Source: Atopobiaceae bacterium (GTDB lineage: Bacteria; Actinomycetota; Coriobacteriia; Coriobacteriales; Atopobiaceae). Taken from it: a DNA stretch of 47,802 nt. The position numbers and the translations under genes were made by a program. This document shows, in pieces, positions 25,516 through 33,723 of this stretch. The notes beneath the pieces were generated by a model, which saw only the letters and a program-made list of their open reading frames with translations, did not search any database and had not been told where the DNA came from. The stretch lies in the NCBI GenBank assembly GCA_017941705.1, contig JAGAVX010000144.1, positions 1-47,802 on the forward strand, written 5' to 3'. How positions within the stretch are numbered: position 1 is the stretch's first letter; the number at the start of each line of letters is the position of its first letter.

Positions 25516-26196
25516 CTATCGCAACCACTGATAGAGAAGGATGGAGAGGGACGTTCGCAGCATGTACGAGACGGAGCGACCGATCGTGAGGTAGCTCTCC
25601 CCGCCCTGCCGCTCGCGGACGTGAGCCGGTATCTCAGCTATGCGACCTCCACGACGAGCCACCAGGGCAACCATGTCGGGCTCGGGGTGGACGTCAAAGC
25701 CCGTGGCAAACATCTCGATCATCTTGCGATTGTAGAGGCGCATGCCAGAGGTCGGGTCTGTGATCGTGGCCCCCGTGGTCCGCTTGATGAGCCAAGACAG
25801 GAGCTTTGATCCTGCGTTGCGCAGCCCGGAAGGCGCCTCTCCGTTGAGTACGCGCGAGGCGATCACGATGTCCGCGTTCTGCTCCTCCATCGCGCGTGCC
25901 ATTGTGGGAATGTATTCGGGCACGTGCTGCCCGTCCGCGTCGAGCTGCACGACCGCATCGTAGTCATGGCGCAGCGCGTACTTCATTCCGGTCCGAAACA
26001 CCGACGAGAGGCCCGTGTTGACGGGCATGTGGATGTGGGAGAAGCCCTGCTGCTTGCAGATGTCCCAGGTTTTGTCGGACGAGCCGTCATCGATGACCAG
26101 ATAATCGACCTGGGGGCAGGTCTCAATCAGCTCGTTGACGGTTGATGCGAGGGACTCCTCCTCGTTATAGGCTGGTATGACGGCGAGTACGTTCAT
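25516..26196 (-). CDS. GT2 polyprenyl-phosphate sugar synthase (DPM1-like)
   Basis: 226 residues, a single GT-A domain: VLAVIPAYNEEESL (4-16), LVIDDGSSDKTWD (DDGS at 36-39), VQLDADGQHVPEYI (DAD at 86-88), DIVIASRVLNGEAPSGLRN, ITDPTSGMRLYNRKM. These are dolichol/polyprenyl-phosphate mannosyl- or glucosyltransferase signatures. It lacks the C-terminal membrane helices of the 15012 enzyme, and DUF2304 probably anchors it. With the EamA pair it forms a complete make-and-flip unit for a polyprenyl-phosphate sugar, to be used outside by YfhO- or DUF6541-type proteins. It is the first gene of its operon, divergent from rmlC. Confidence 0.9.
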   Translation of the reverse strand: MNVLAVIPAYNEEESLASTVNELIETCPQVDYLVIDDGSSDKTWDICKQQGFSHIHMPVNTGLSSVFRTGMKYALRHDYDAVVQLDADGQHVPEYIPTMARAMEEQNADIVIASRVLNGEAPSGLRNAGSKLLSWLIKRTTGATITDPTSGMRLYNRKMIEMFATGFDVHPEPDMVALVARRGGRIAEIPAHVRERQGGESYLTIGRSVSYMLRTSLSILLYQWLR

Positions 26197-26397
26197 GGGA
26201 TCCTTGGGGGAGAACGGGCAGATAGGAGTTCAGTTTAGCACTGTTATCCACTTGTCGATGAGGCCCGGCTCTTCGGCACATATCGCATAGAGTGCATGGG
26301 GCGACCCGCGAGCCGGCGTCATGGCAACAGACCAGCCCCGACCAGCTGAGCCTATGGCTGCAGTTGTGGTATGAGTGCGCATTCATCCAGACAATCG

Positions 26398-26403
26398 TAT
26401 AAT
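26398..26403 (+). promoter_or_regulatory. Consensus minus-10 box upstream of rmlC
   Basis: TATAAT sits 51 bases before the rmlC start, in the 258-base divergent intergenic region 26197-26454. No good minus-35 at 16-18 bases was found, so the call rests on the minus-10 alone. Confidence 0.45.
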
Positions 26404-26454
26404 CAAGAGTGCTTGCAATTTGCTTTGACGCGACCTGCGTTTGGAGAGAGCCAC

Positions 26455-27051
26455 ATGGATCAGATCACATCGGGAAACTTCACCTTCACGAAGACCTCCA
26501 TCGACGGTGTCGTCGTAGTCGACGTTAAGAGCTACGGTGACGCGCGCGGATACTTCATGGAGACCTACAAGCAGCCGGATTTCGTGGCTGGTGGCATCGA
26601 CGTCGAGTTCGTCCAGGACAATCAGAGCGCCTCGACCAAGGGCGTGCTGCGTGGCCTGCACTTCCAGATCAACCACCCGCAGTCAAAGCTTGTGCGCGTC
26701 GTGTCGGGAACCGTGTTTGATGTGGCCGTTGACCTGCGCAAGGGAAGTCCCACGTGGGGAAAGTGGGAAGGCGTCGTCCTCTCGGCCGAGAATCATCGCC
26801 AGTTCTTCATTCCGCGAGGCTTTGCCCACGGCTTCTTGGTGCTCTCCGACAGTGCCGAGTTCTGCTACAAGTGCGATGACGTCTACCATCCCAATGACGA
26901 GGGTGGCCTGATGTGGAATGACCCCGCGATCGGCGTGGACTGGCCCGCACTTGAGGGTGACGAGGTGTTTGACCCCTCGAAGCTGGTGCTCTCCGAGAAG
27001 GACCAGCATCATCCCGCACTGGGCGACCTCGACCTCGCGTTTGAGGTGTAG
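26455..27051 (+). CDS. rfbC: dTDP-4-dehydrorhamnose 3,5-epimerase
   Basis: 198 residues from ATG 26455 (GGAGAG 8 bases upstream). RmlC epimerises dTDP-4-keto-6-deoxyglucose at C3 and C5, providing the substrate of RmlD at the left end of the window. Cupin-fold hallmarks are DARGYFMETY (28-37), VQDNQSASTKGVLRGLHFQ with the catalytic His69, the VSGTVFDVAVDLRKGSPTWGKW strand pair, and IPRGFAHGFLVLSD. The length is normal. It stands alone on the plus strand, separated from rmlB/rmlD by the whole amino-sugar and transferase region, which suggests the locus was assembled or rearranged piecewise. Confidence 0.96.
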   Translation: MDQITSGNFTFTKTSIDGVVVVDVKSYGDARGYFMETYKQPDFVAGGIDVEFVQDNQSASTKGVLRGLHFQINHPQSKLVRVVSGTVFDVAVDLRKGSPTWGKWEGVVLSAENHRQFFIPRGFAHGFLVLSDSAEFCYKCDDVYHPNDEGGLMWNDPAIGVDWPALEGDEVFDPSKLVLSEKDQHHPALGDLDLAFEV

Positions 27052-27187
27052 CATCCGCCTTCTGACGTCAGCGCCACTTTGTAGACGCATATGACTACAG
27101 CACATGGCTGTGCACCATTGTTTTGAATCAATATGACGGTGTGTAGCCATGCAGTAAAAAATGCAGCAGTATCGGGGGACGACAATC

Positions 27188-30100
27188 ATGCCAAAAGCAA
27201 TGCCCAAGGGCCTCGCTCGTACGGTCGCCACGTGGTGTGCGACCCTCTGCCTTGCCGGTTTGCCGCTTGCGGTGCTTCCGTCACAGGCCTTGGCGGACGA
27301 AGAGGCCGCCATCACGGTGGCGGGCGACGCCGAGCCAGGCGACGAGCTGCTGGAGACAGAGGCCTTACCCAGCGATCAGGGCGGCGACGACGCTGGCCAG
27401 CAGCTTGCTGTGGACGCAGATGGCCAGGATGAAGTCGCTGCGACAGACGAGCCGGCTCTCGACGAACCCGCTGACCCCTCTCTGAGCGCGCCCGCAGCGG
27501 AGGATGCTGCTTGCGACGAGTCGGAGCCTGCTGGTGCTGACGAAGCTTCTGGTGAGGCTGGCACCACTGACCCTGCCATGGCGCAGGCTGATTCCAAGGA
27601 CCCTTCACTCGAACAGGCTCAGGCGAGCGTCCCCGTTGTGCCCGCTGCGGAAGACGAAGACGTTGATACCAGCAAAAACGGCTGGGTCGAGGAGTCGGGC
27701 GAGGATGGCTCGGCATATAGGTACTACGACCATGGTGTCGTTCGTACGGGCTGGCTTATCACCGACACGAACCCGATCACCAAGGCGAAGGGCCTCGATC
27801 GCTACTGGTTGGATTCGACCGGTGCCCTTGCCGTCAACCGTCTGATCGATCCCGCCACCGATGGCGGTAATTCCTACTATGCCTACTCCACCATCAACGG
27901 AAACGTTGTGCGCGGCAAGTACGTGAATGGCATGGGCTACGTGTACCTTGCTGACAACGACGGCAGGCTTGCGGGCACTGGTTGGCTTGTGAGCAGCGCG
28001 TATGGTGACGGCCTGCAGCGTTATTTCATCGAGAAGGCGGTCCATGCCGCCGTACCGGGCTATGCGTCCACTGGGTACGACCACTACACCAGGCCCGAGG
28101 GCTATGTGGTGCGCGGCAAGTACATTGCAAGCGATGGCAATGTCTACCTTGCCAAGAACGACGGCCGTCTTGAGGCTGACGGCTGGCTGGTAAGCAAGCG
28201 CTACGATGGCGGGCTCCAGCGCTACTACATCGACGAGTCGGTTCACGCCTGCGTGCCGGGCTACTCGACCGATGGCTATGCGCACTACACCACTAAGGCC
28301 GGCTACGTTCTGCGCGGCGCGACCGATGAGGACGGCCAGATGCGTATCGCAAACAACGACGGGCTGCTCGTCGAGGGCTGGGTCGTGGCCGATGCGTTTG
28401 GGTACGGACTTCAGCGGTACTGGCAGCGTGGCGGTCAGGTCGTGAAGGACGAGCTGATCGAGACTGACGCTAACGCCTGGGCCTTTGCTCGGCCCGAGGG
28501 CTATGTGGTGCGTGGTAAGTACATCGCGCCGGACGGCCGCATCTTCCTGGCAAACAACGACGGAAAGCTCGAGAATCCTGGCTGGCTGGTATCGGCGGCA
28601 TACGACGGCGGCCTCCAGCGCTACTACATTGACGGTGCCTCGCATGCGGCTACGACGGGATTCTTCTCGGTTGCCGGCAAGGGCTACTACGGCATGATCG
28701 GACTTGGCTACGTTGCCCGCTCCGGCATTTCGTCCATCAAGGCCGACAACGACGGCGTGCTGCGCTATGCGAAGGGCTGGCTGGTGACCGATGCGTTTGG
28801 CCATGGGCTGCAGCGCTATTGGGTACAGGGAGGCGCGCCCGTCACCAGCAAGCTTATCAGCAGCAAGGCAGCCGGATACTGGGCGTACGCTCGCCCCGAG
28901 GGCTACGTGGTGCGAGGCAAGTGGGTCGACGCCGCAACGGGCAATGTCTATCTTGCCAACAATGACGGCAAGCTCGAGAACCCCGGCTGGGTGACTACCT
29001 CCCGCTATGACGGAGCGACGCAGCTCTATCGTATCGACAGCACCACTCACGCAGCGGTGATAGGCTCCTTTACCGTTGGCGGCAACGAATACCTTGGCCT
29101 CGAGGGCAAGGGTTATGTGCTTACCGGTCATGGCGAGGTCAATAACGTCGCCTATGACGCAGATGCCAATGGCGTTCTCTATCCGACGATCAACGCATCG
29201 GTCTCGAATCGCGATGCCACCGTCGTCACAAAGCAGCAGAGCCTCGTTGCCAACGGATCCATTTACGTCATGCTCCCGTCCTTCGCTGACATCAGCAAAG
29301 TCGAGCTGTCTGCGACGATGCCGTCCGGAAGTGTCGTGCTGTTGGTCTCGGTGAGAGGAGAGGATGCCTACGTCGAGCGCGGCGTGCTTGACCTGACCGC
29401 GGCAGGCATTGCCCGCGACGGCAACGGCGCCTACCTCTTTGACGTGAAAACAGGGTCGGCAAAGCTTGTCCGTCAGCTGGCCATCATGTGCTCTGATGGC
29501 ATCGGGGCGCTCTACGTGACGAGCGTGGACCCCGAGCAGGGACGTCGATATATCGAGGCCAGTCGGGATCACAGCGCCAAGGCCGAGGTCTGCGTGCTGA
29601 TGGTCGACGCCGAGGGGAACGTGACGTACAACAAGGACACCTCCTCAAAGACGTCAAAGATCAAGGGACGCGGCAATACGACTTGGGTTGCTGGCGTGAA
29701 AAAGTCCTATCAGATCACCCTTAACAAGAAGGCCGATCTCTTGTCCACCGGAAACAAAGACAACGAGAACAAGAAGTGGGTTCTCCTGGCAAATGCAGAC
29801 GATGCAACCCAGCTCCACAACCTCATAATCTTTGATTTGGCGCGCGAGGCAACGGGTCATGGCATCGAGTGTGCGCCAATCGACCTGTACTATGACGGGG
29901 AGTACCGCGGCACGTACCTCCTTTGTGAGAAAGTCGAGGTCAATAAGGGTCGTGTCGATATCTATGACCTTGAGGGTGCGATCGAGGACGCAAACAAAGG
30001 CATTGATCTTTCGGAAAACGACCTTGGGGTAGCAAATAACTCGTATGGCTTTGAGTACCACTATGTAAAAGGGGTGGTCGATCCCGAGAACATAACCGGT

Positions 30101-31129
30101 GGTTACCTGCTCGAGATGGATGGCGCCTACTATAAGAAGGAGATCTGCTGGTTTAAGAGCAGCTGGGGATTCGTCGTGGTCAAGAGTCCCGAGTTTTGTT
30201 CGCAGGTGGCAATGTGCTACATCAGCGAGAAGTTCGAGGCCGCCGTCAGGCAGCTCAAAGACAGCAATCTCGATCCGAAGAACTCGATGATAGACATTGA
30301 CTCTCTGGCGTTCACCTATCTGGTCAACGAGTATGCGAAGAACGTGGACGCGTTCTTCTCGTCGACCTACGTCTACAAGGACATAGATTCCGACCGTTTT
30401 GTGTTCGAGCCCCTTTGGGACTTCGACGGCTCGATGGGCACGCGCATCGAGCCGAGCTTTACCACATACCAAGAGTTCATACTGCCTCACGTGAGGAACA
30501 CTGCCGAGGAGGGTGGCTTCGTAGGTGTGCTGGACAACCCAATCGTCCGCAAGAGCGTCCAGGAGCAATGGAAGAGTACCTTGTCCCCGCTGATCACTGA
30601 GGTTCTGCTGTCGAATGACGAGGAGGCCGAGGGGTCCAATGGAGAGCTGCATTCCCTTGCATACTATCGAGCGCTTACAAAGGCTTCGCTCACTATGGAC
30701 AACATCGTCCACGGAATCAGCGTGTTTGACAACGCCATAACGCCCTTCGCCACCTACGAGCGAAACTATCAGTACCTGGTTGACTGGATCGGCTGGCGCA
30801 CCAGCTGGATCACTGCCAATCTCTGGCGCTTGAGCAGCAAGAAAGCCGTCCATGGACCAAGCAAGTACGAGGGCATGTACCTTGGCCTGGTGTTTGATGC
30901 GGGCTATTACCGCTCAAGGTATTCCGATCTTGCCAGCATGAGCGACGAGGCGCTGTTGCAGCACTTCTATACGTACGGAATGGCAGAAGGGCGAGTGGCA
31001 AGCCGTAACTTTGACGTGCGGGCATACAAGGCACGCTACGCCGACCTGCGCGCCGCGTTTGGCGATGATCTGAAGAGCTACTACAGCCACTACATCACCA
31101 ACGGCTTCTACGAGGGGCGTATTGCGTAG
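27188..31129 (+). CDS. Secreted giant protein: wall-binding repeats plus CotH-type kinase domain
   Basis: 1313 residues from ATG 27188, which has GGGGGA upstream; ATG 27161 has no ribosome site. Signal peptide (WCATLCLAGLPLAVLPSQALA) followed by an Asp/Glu/Ala-rich linker to ~160. Residues ~165-660 are about eight imperfect repeats with 'GYVVRGKYI..DG..YLANNDGKLE..GWLVS..YDGGLQRYYID'. A spacer (~670-790) leads to a CotH domain: SKIKGRGNTTW, KKSYQITLNKKADLL, KKWVLLANADDATQLHN, YDGEYRGTYLLCEKVEV, GGYLLEMDG and FEPLWDFDGS. CotH proteins are atypical protein kinases of spore coats. The last ~80 residues carry two 'YY..RY.DL...(F/Y)..YG..EGR' repeats often seen in Coriobacteriia wall proteins. It is probably wall-bound, with a surface-phosphorylation role. 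It is followed by a hairpin at 31152. Confidence 0.9.
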   Translation: MPKAMPKGLARTVATWCATLCLAGLPLAVLPSQALADEEAAITVAGDAEPGDELLETEALPSDQGGDDAGQQLAVDADGQDEVAATDEPALDEPADPSLSAPAAEDAACDESEPAGADEASGEAGTTDPAMAQADSKDPSLEQAQASVPVVPAAEDEDVDTSKNGWVEESGEDGSAYRYYDHGVVRTGWLITDTNPITKAKGLDRYWLDSTGALAVNRLIDPATDGGNSYYAYSTINGNVVRGKYVNGMGYVYLADNDGRLAGTGWLVSSAYGDGLQRYFIEKAVHAAVPGYASTGYDHYTRPEGYVVRGKYIASDGNVYLAKNDGRLEADGWLVSKRYDGGLQRYYIDESVHACVPGYSTDGYAHYTTKAGYVLRGATDEDGQMRIANNDGLLVEGWVVADAFGYGLQRYWQRGGQVVKDELIETDANAWAFARPEGYVVRGKYIAPDGRIFLANNDGKLENPGWLVSAAYDGGLQRYYIDGASHAATTGFFSVAGKGYYGMIGLGYVARSGISSIKADNDGVLRYAKGWLVTDAFGHGLQRYWVQGGAPVTSKLISSKAAGYWAYARPEGYVVRGKWVDAATGNVYLANNDGKLENPGWVTTSRYDGATQLYRIDSTTHAAVIGSFTVGGNEYLGLEGKGYVLTGHGEVNNVAYDADANGVLYPTINASVSNRDATVVTKQQSLVANGSIYVMLPSFADISKVELSATMPSGSVVLLVSVRGEDAYVERGVLDLTAAGIARDGNGAYLFDVKTGSAKLVRQLAIMCSDGIGALYVTSVDPEQGRRYIEASRDHSAKAEVCVLMVDAEGNVTYNKDTSSKTSKIKGRGNTTWVAGVKKSYQITLNKKADLLSTGNKDNENKKWVLLANADDATQLHNLIIFDLAREATGHGIECAPIDLYYDGEYRGTYLLCEKVEVNKGRVDIYDLEGAIEDANKGIDLSENDLGVANNSYGFEYHYVKGVVDPENITGGYLLEMDGAYYKKEICWFKSSWGFVVVKSPEFCSQVAMCYISEKFEAAVRQLKDSNLDPKNSMIDIDSLAFTYLVNEYAKNVDAFFSSTYVYKDIDSDRFVFEPLWDFDGSMGTRIEPSFTTYQEFILPHVRNTAEEGGFVGVLDNPIVRKSVQEQWKSTLSPLITEVLLSNDEEAEGSNGELHSLAYYRALTKASLTMDNIVHGISVFDNAITPFATYERNYQYLVDWIGWRTSWITANLWRLSSKKAVHGPSKYEGMYLGLVFDAGYYRSRYSDLASMSDEALLQHFYTYGMAEGRVASRNFDVRAYKARYADLRAAFGDDLKSYYSHYITNGFYEGRIA

Positions 31130-31151
31130 GCCTTTGCGCGGGATCGTATGA

Positions 31152-31189
31152 GGGCGCGTCGGGAGAGTGATCCCCTGACGCGCCCTTGG
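31152..31189. terminator. Hairpin between convergent CotH and GT2 genes
   Basis: GGGCGCGTC (31152-31160) pairs exactly with GACGCGCCC (31177-31185), with further GGG/CCC pairing inside. Only a short TTGG follows, so it is a weak or factor-assisted terminator in the 90-base gap between two convergent genes. Confidence 0.6.
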
Positions 31190-31219
31190 ACATGGCAATG
31201 ACTGGCGGACCTTACGCGC

Positions 31220-33613
31220 CTATTCTTGAGGCAGCTTGAACCATGGGCTGTACGGATCGCACTCAGGGTTGAGTTCGGGATCGCCCGTGGCAAAGAACTC
31301 AGGCCAGCGGTTGCGCATGAGGGTGGCCTCTCGCTCGGTCTGGGTGGCCTTCTCGGAGTTGACGCTGTCGCGCCCGCGGGTTGCGAACTCGTGATGCGTC
31401 ATCTGGGCATGTGGGGTGTAGACCACACGGCGGCCCGTCTGCCGCACGCGCCAGCAGAAGTCAACGTCGTTGTAGGTTACCGCCAGCTCCTCGTCGTATC
31501 CGCCTACCTCGTCGAACGTGGCCTTGCTCACCAACTGGGCGGCACCAAGAACGGCCGAGCAGTTGCGGGGGCATTCCAGACTTGCCAGATAACCTCCGTG
31601 TGTGGCCAACGTCAGGTTTTGGTTCATGAAGCCAAGCCTCCCGTCGGCCATGAGCGCAAGGCCAGCCGTCTGCACCAGACCGTCGGGGAAGAGCAGGAGC
31701 GGTCCCACAACGCCCACTCCGGGCTGCTGCGCCTGGCCCAACAACGTGCGGATGAGTCCGTCGGTCAGCGCCTCGGTATCGTTGTTGAGGATGTAGAGGT
31801 AGTCACCCTCGGCCTGCGTGGCGGCAAAGTTGACGATTCTCGAGTAGTTGAAGGCACCCTCGTAGCGCAGGACGCTGACTCGTGGTTCGCGTGCCGTCAG
31901 CTCGTCGTAGAAGGCAAAGGTCGCAGGGTCCGTGCTGTTGTTTTCCACGAGCAGAACCTCGAGGTTGTCCCAGCCCGCCTTCTCGAGCAGGGTATCCACG
32001 CAGGGGCCCAGCAGATCGATGTGGTCCTTGGTGGGAATGATGACACTCACCTTTGGGTTGCTCTCGACCTCATAGTCGACCACATGCGTTCCCGGGCGGG
32101 CGCCAGAGGTAACCTGAGCCCTCACCCCCAGGCGCTCGAAGTGGTTGCTCAGTGCGGTTATGGCAGCATCGGTGACGTAGGGCTTGCTCTCGTTCTCGTC
32201 CCAGTTGATGGACAGCTGATGCTTGCGCCAGTGGTAGAGGACGCGTGGTACGTGGGCTACCGGTGCCGCTTCGGAAAGGCGCAGCGTGAGGTCGTAGTCC
32301 TGCGCGCCCTCGACATCCGGTCCGGGGAGCCCCACCGCATCGAGCGCCTCGCGCTTGGCCACGATCATGTGGATGACGTAATTGTGGGCGGCGAGGGCAT
32401 CGGGGTTGTAGTCGGGTTTGAAGCGAGGGTAGAACACGCTGCCTATCCCATCGGTGAAGCTGTCCTCGTCGCAATAGATGAGGCCTGCATCGGGATGCTC
32501 GTTTATGGTGCGCACATACTCGAAGAGGGCGTCAGGCTCGAGCAGGTCGTCCTGGTCGAGGAAGGCTACGTAGTCACCACGCGCCGCCTCGACGCCGACC
32601 CTGGTGTTGCCCACGATGCGCTGGTTCTGCGAGAGGCCTACCACGCGAACGCGCGGGTCACGGGAGGCGGCCTCGTCGAGGATGGCACGGGCTTCGGCGC
32701 CTTCGGGGTCGGCGTCCACGGCGACAAGCTCCCAGTTTGCGTAGGACTGCGCCAGAACGGACTCGACGCATTCGCTGAGGAAGCCCACCGGTGCACGGAA
32801 TATGGGAACAACGATGCTGACCAACGGCTCGTTTGCAAAGTGATGCTCGCGTTGTGCCGCGAGGTCCTCCTCCTTTGCGCGATGCCTCAGGAACCACTCC
32901 GCATAACGAGGGTCACCAGCTGCGTCTTGGCTAAGGTCGGCAAAGCCGCGCACAAAGGTGCCGCGCAGGACGGGGTCAAGACAGAGCAGGCCGGGCTGGC
33001 AGTCCTTTGTGCCGGGCGCGCCAAAGACCATGAGACCCTCGTCCTTGCGGATTCGATAGCACAGGACCGCCTGATAGCGTCGCACGTCGTTGAGACCGCT
33101 CTCCAAGACGGTGGCGTCCTGGGCGTTTCCCGACACAAGCACCTTCCATGGGTCGACCGTTGGTCCGGTGACGCCATCCGGGTAGGTCACGCGCAGGCGA
33201 ATGACTTCGTGCTCGTCGTCATAAGGACAGCTCGCGATGCACTCGACGTAAGCGTACTCGTCGCGTCGGGCGAGCTCGATCCCGCGCATCTTCTCTGTGA
33301 GGCCGCGGCGCACGCGGCAGGTGATGCTGTTAGAGAGGTTTAGCTGGCTCTGCGTGTACGACCGTGACCAAATGACGCCCTCGGTGCCGTTCGAAAGCGC
33401 GATCTCTTGCCGGTCGGTCTCACGGTAGGGGAAGGCGACGACGTAGGTTCTGGCTGCACCTCGCCGCTCGACGCAGAATACGGGGACAGCCATGCTCTTG
33501 TCGTCATACGAGTAGCGGGCCGTTAGTGTGGGATTCTCGCCCGTCTCGCTTGCCTTGAAGGCAAAGTAGCGAGTCCAGTTGAGTCGTCCTATACCAAGGG
33601 TCTTGATCTTCAT
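31220..33613 (-). CDS. Tandem GT2-GT2 glycosyltransferase with N-terminal beta domain
   Basis: 797 residues. Residues ~1-245 form a beta-rich domain without known motif. The first GT2 domain (~263-500) has SIVVPIFRAPVGFLSECVESVLAQSYANWE, YVAFLDQDDLLEPDALFEY and LIYCDEDSF. The second (~515-770) has VSVIIPTKDHIDLLGPC, LLVENNSTDPATF, YLYILNNDTEALTDG and YNDVDFCWRVRQTGRRVVYTP. Both DXD-type sites are intact, so the protein could add two residues in turn. Such two-domain GT2 proteins occur in rhamnan/O-antigen loci. It is cytoplasmic; no signal or membrane helix is seen. It is related to the 36094 and 38512 genes, although the N-terminal domain has diverged. ATG 33613 has GGGAG upstream, and the gene is divergent from the GT4 gene at 33724. 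Confidence 0.9.
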   Translation of the reverse strand: MKIKTLGIGRLNWTRYFAFKASETGENPTLTARYSYDDKSMAVPVFCVERRGAARTYVVAFPYRETDRQEIALSNGTEGVIWSRSYTQSQLNLSNSITCRVRRGLTEKMRGIELARRDEYAYVECIASCPYDDEHEVIRLRVTYPDGVTGPTVDPWKVLVSGNAQDATVLESGLNDVRRYQAVLCYRIRKDEGLMVFGAPGTKDCQPGLLCLDPVLRGTFVRGFADLSQDAAGDPRYAEWFLRHRAKEEDLAAQREHHFANEPLVSIVVPIFRAPVGFLSECVESVLAQSYANWELVAVDADPEGAEARAILDEAASRDPRVRVVGLSQNQRIVGNTRVGVEAARGDYVAFLDQDDLLEPDALFEYVRTINEHPDAGLIYCDEDSFTDGIGSVFYPRFKPDYNPDALAAHNYVIHMIVAKREALDAVGLPGPDVEGAQDYDLTLRLSEAAPVAHVPRVLYHWRKHQLSINWDENESKPYVTDAAITALSNHFERLGVRAQVTSGARPGTHVVDYEVESNPKVSVIIPTKDHIDLLGPCVDTLLEKAGWDNLEVLLVENNSTDPATFAFYDELTAREPRVSVLRYEGAFNYSRIVNFAATQAEGDYLYILNNDTEALTDGLIRTLLGQAQQPGVGVVGPLLLFPDGLVQTAGLALMADGRLGFMNQNLTLATHGGYLASLECPRNCSAVLGAAQLVSKATFDEVGGYDEELAVTYNDVDFCWRVRQTGRRVVYTPHAQMTHHEFATRGRDSVNSEKATQTEREATLMRNRWPEFFATGDPELNPECDPYSPWFKLPQE

Positions 33614-33655
33614 GGTGTCTCCCGGTACTACCTTTTCGTAAATCCTTCTTGGAAG

Positions 33656-33684
33656 AGTATAGGCCGCGATGCCATCGATATACT
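33656..33684. promoter_or_regulatory. Back-to-back minus-10 boxes of divergent transferase genes
   Basis: AGTATA (33656-33661) and TATACT (33679-33684) form an inverted pair 17 bases apart. Read outward they give TATACT on each strand, 43 bases from one start codon and 40 from the other. No minus-35 is convincing, and the outward minus-35 positions would overlap the opposite minus-10. Confidence 0.4.
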
Positions 33685-33723
33685 TGAAGAGGAGCGAACC
33701 CGCTATACGAGAGGTGGTACGAG

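Noticed and set aside
27605-29572. 655-residue minus-strand open frame opposite the CotH protein repeats
   Set aside because: Same situation: a shadow of the wall-binding repeats, with no ribosome site and no recognisable domain.
31226-33343. 705-residue plus-strand open frame opposite the GT2-GT2 gene, and similar ones at 39310-41031 and 36934-38379
   Set aside because: They mirror real transferase genes whose catalytic motifs are clear. The antisense products are Val/Gly/His-rich with no domain.
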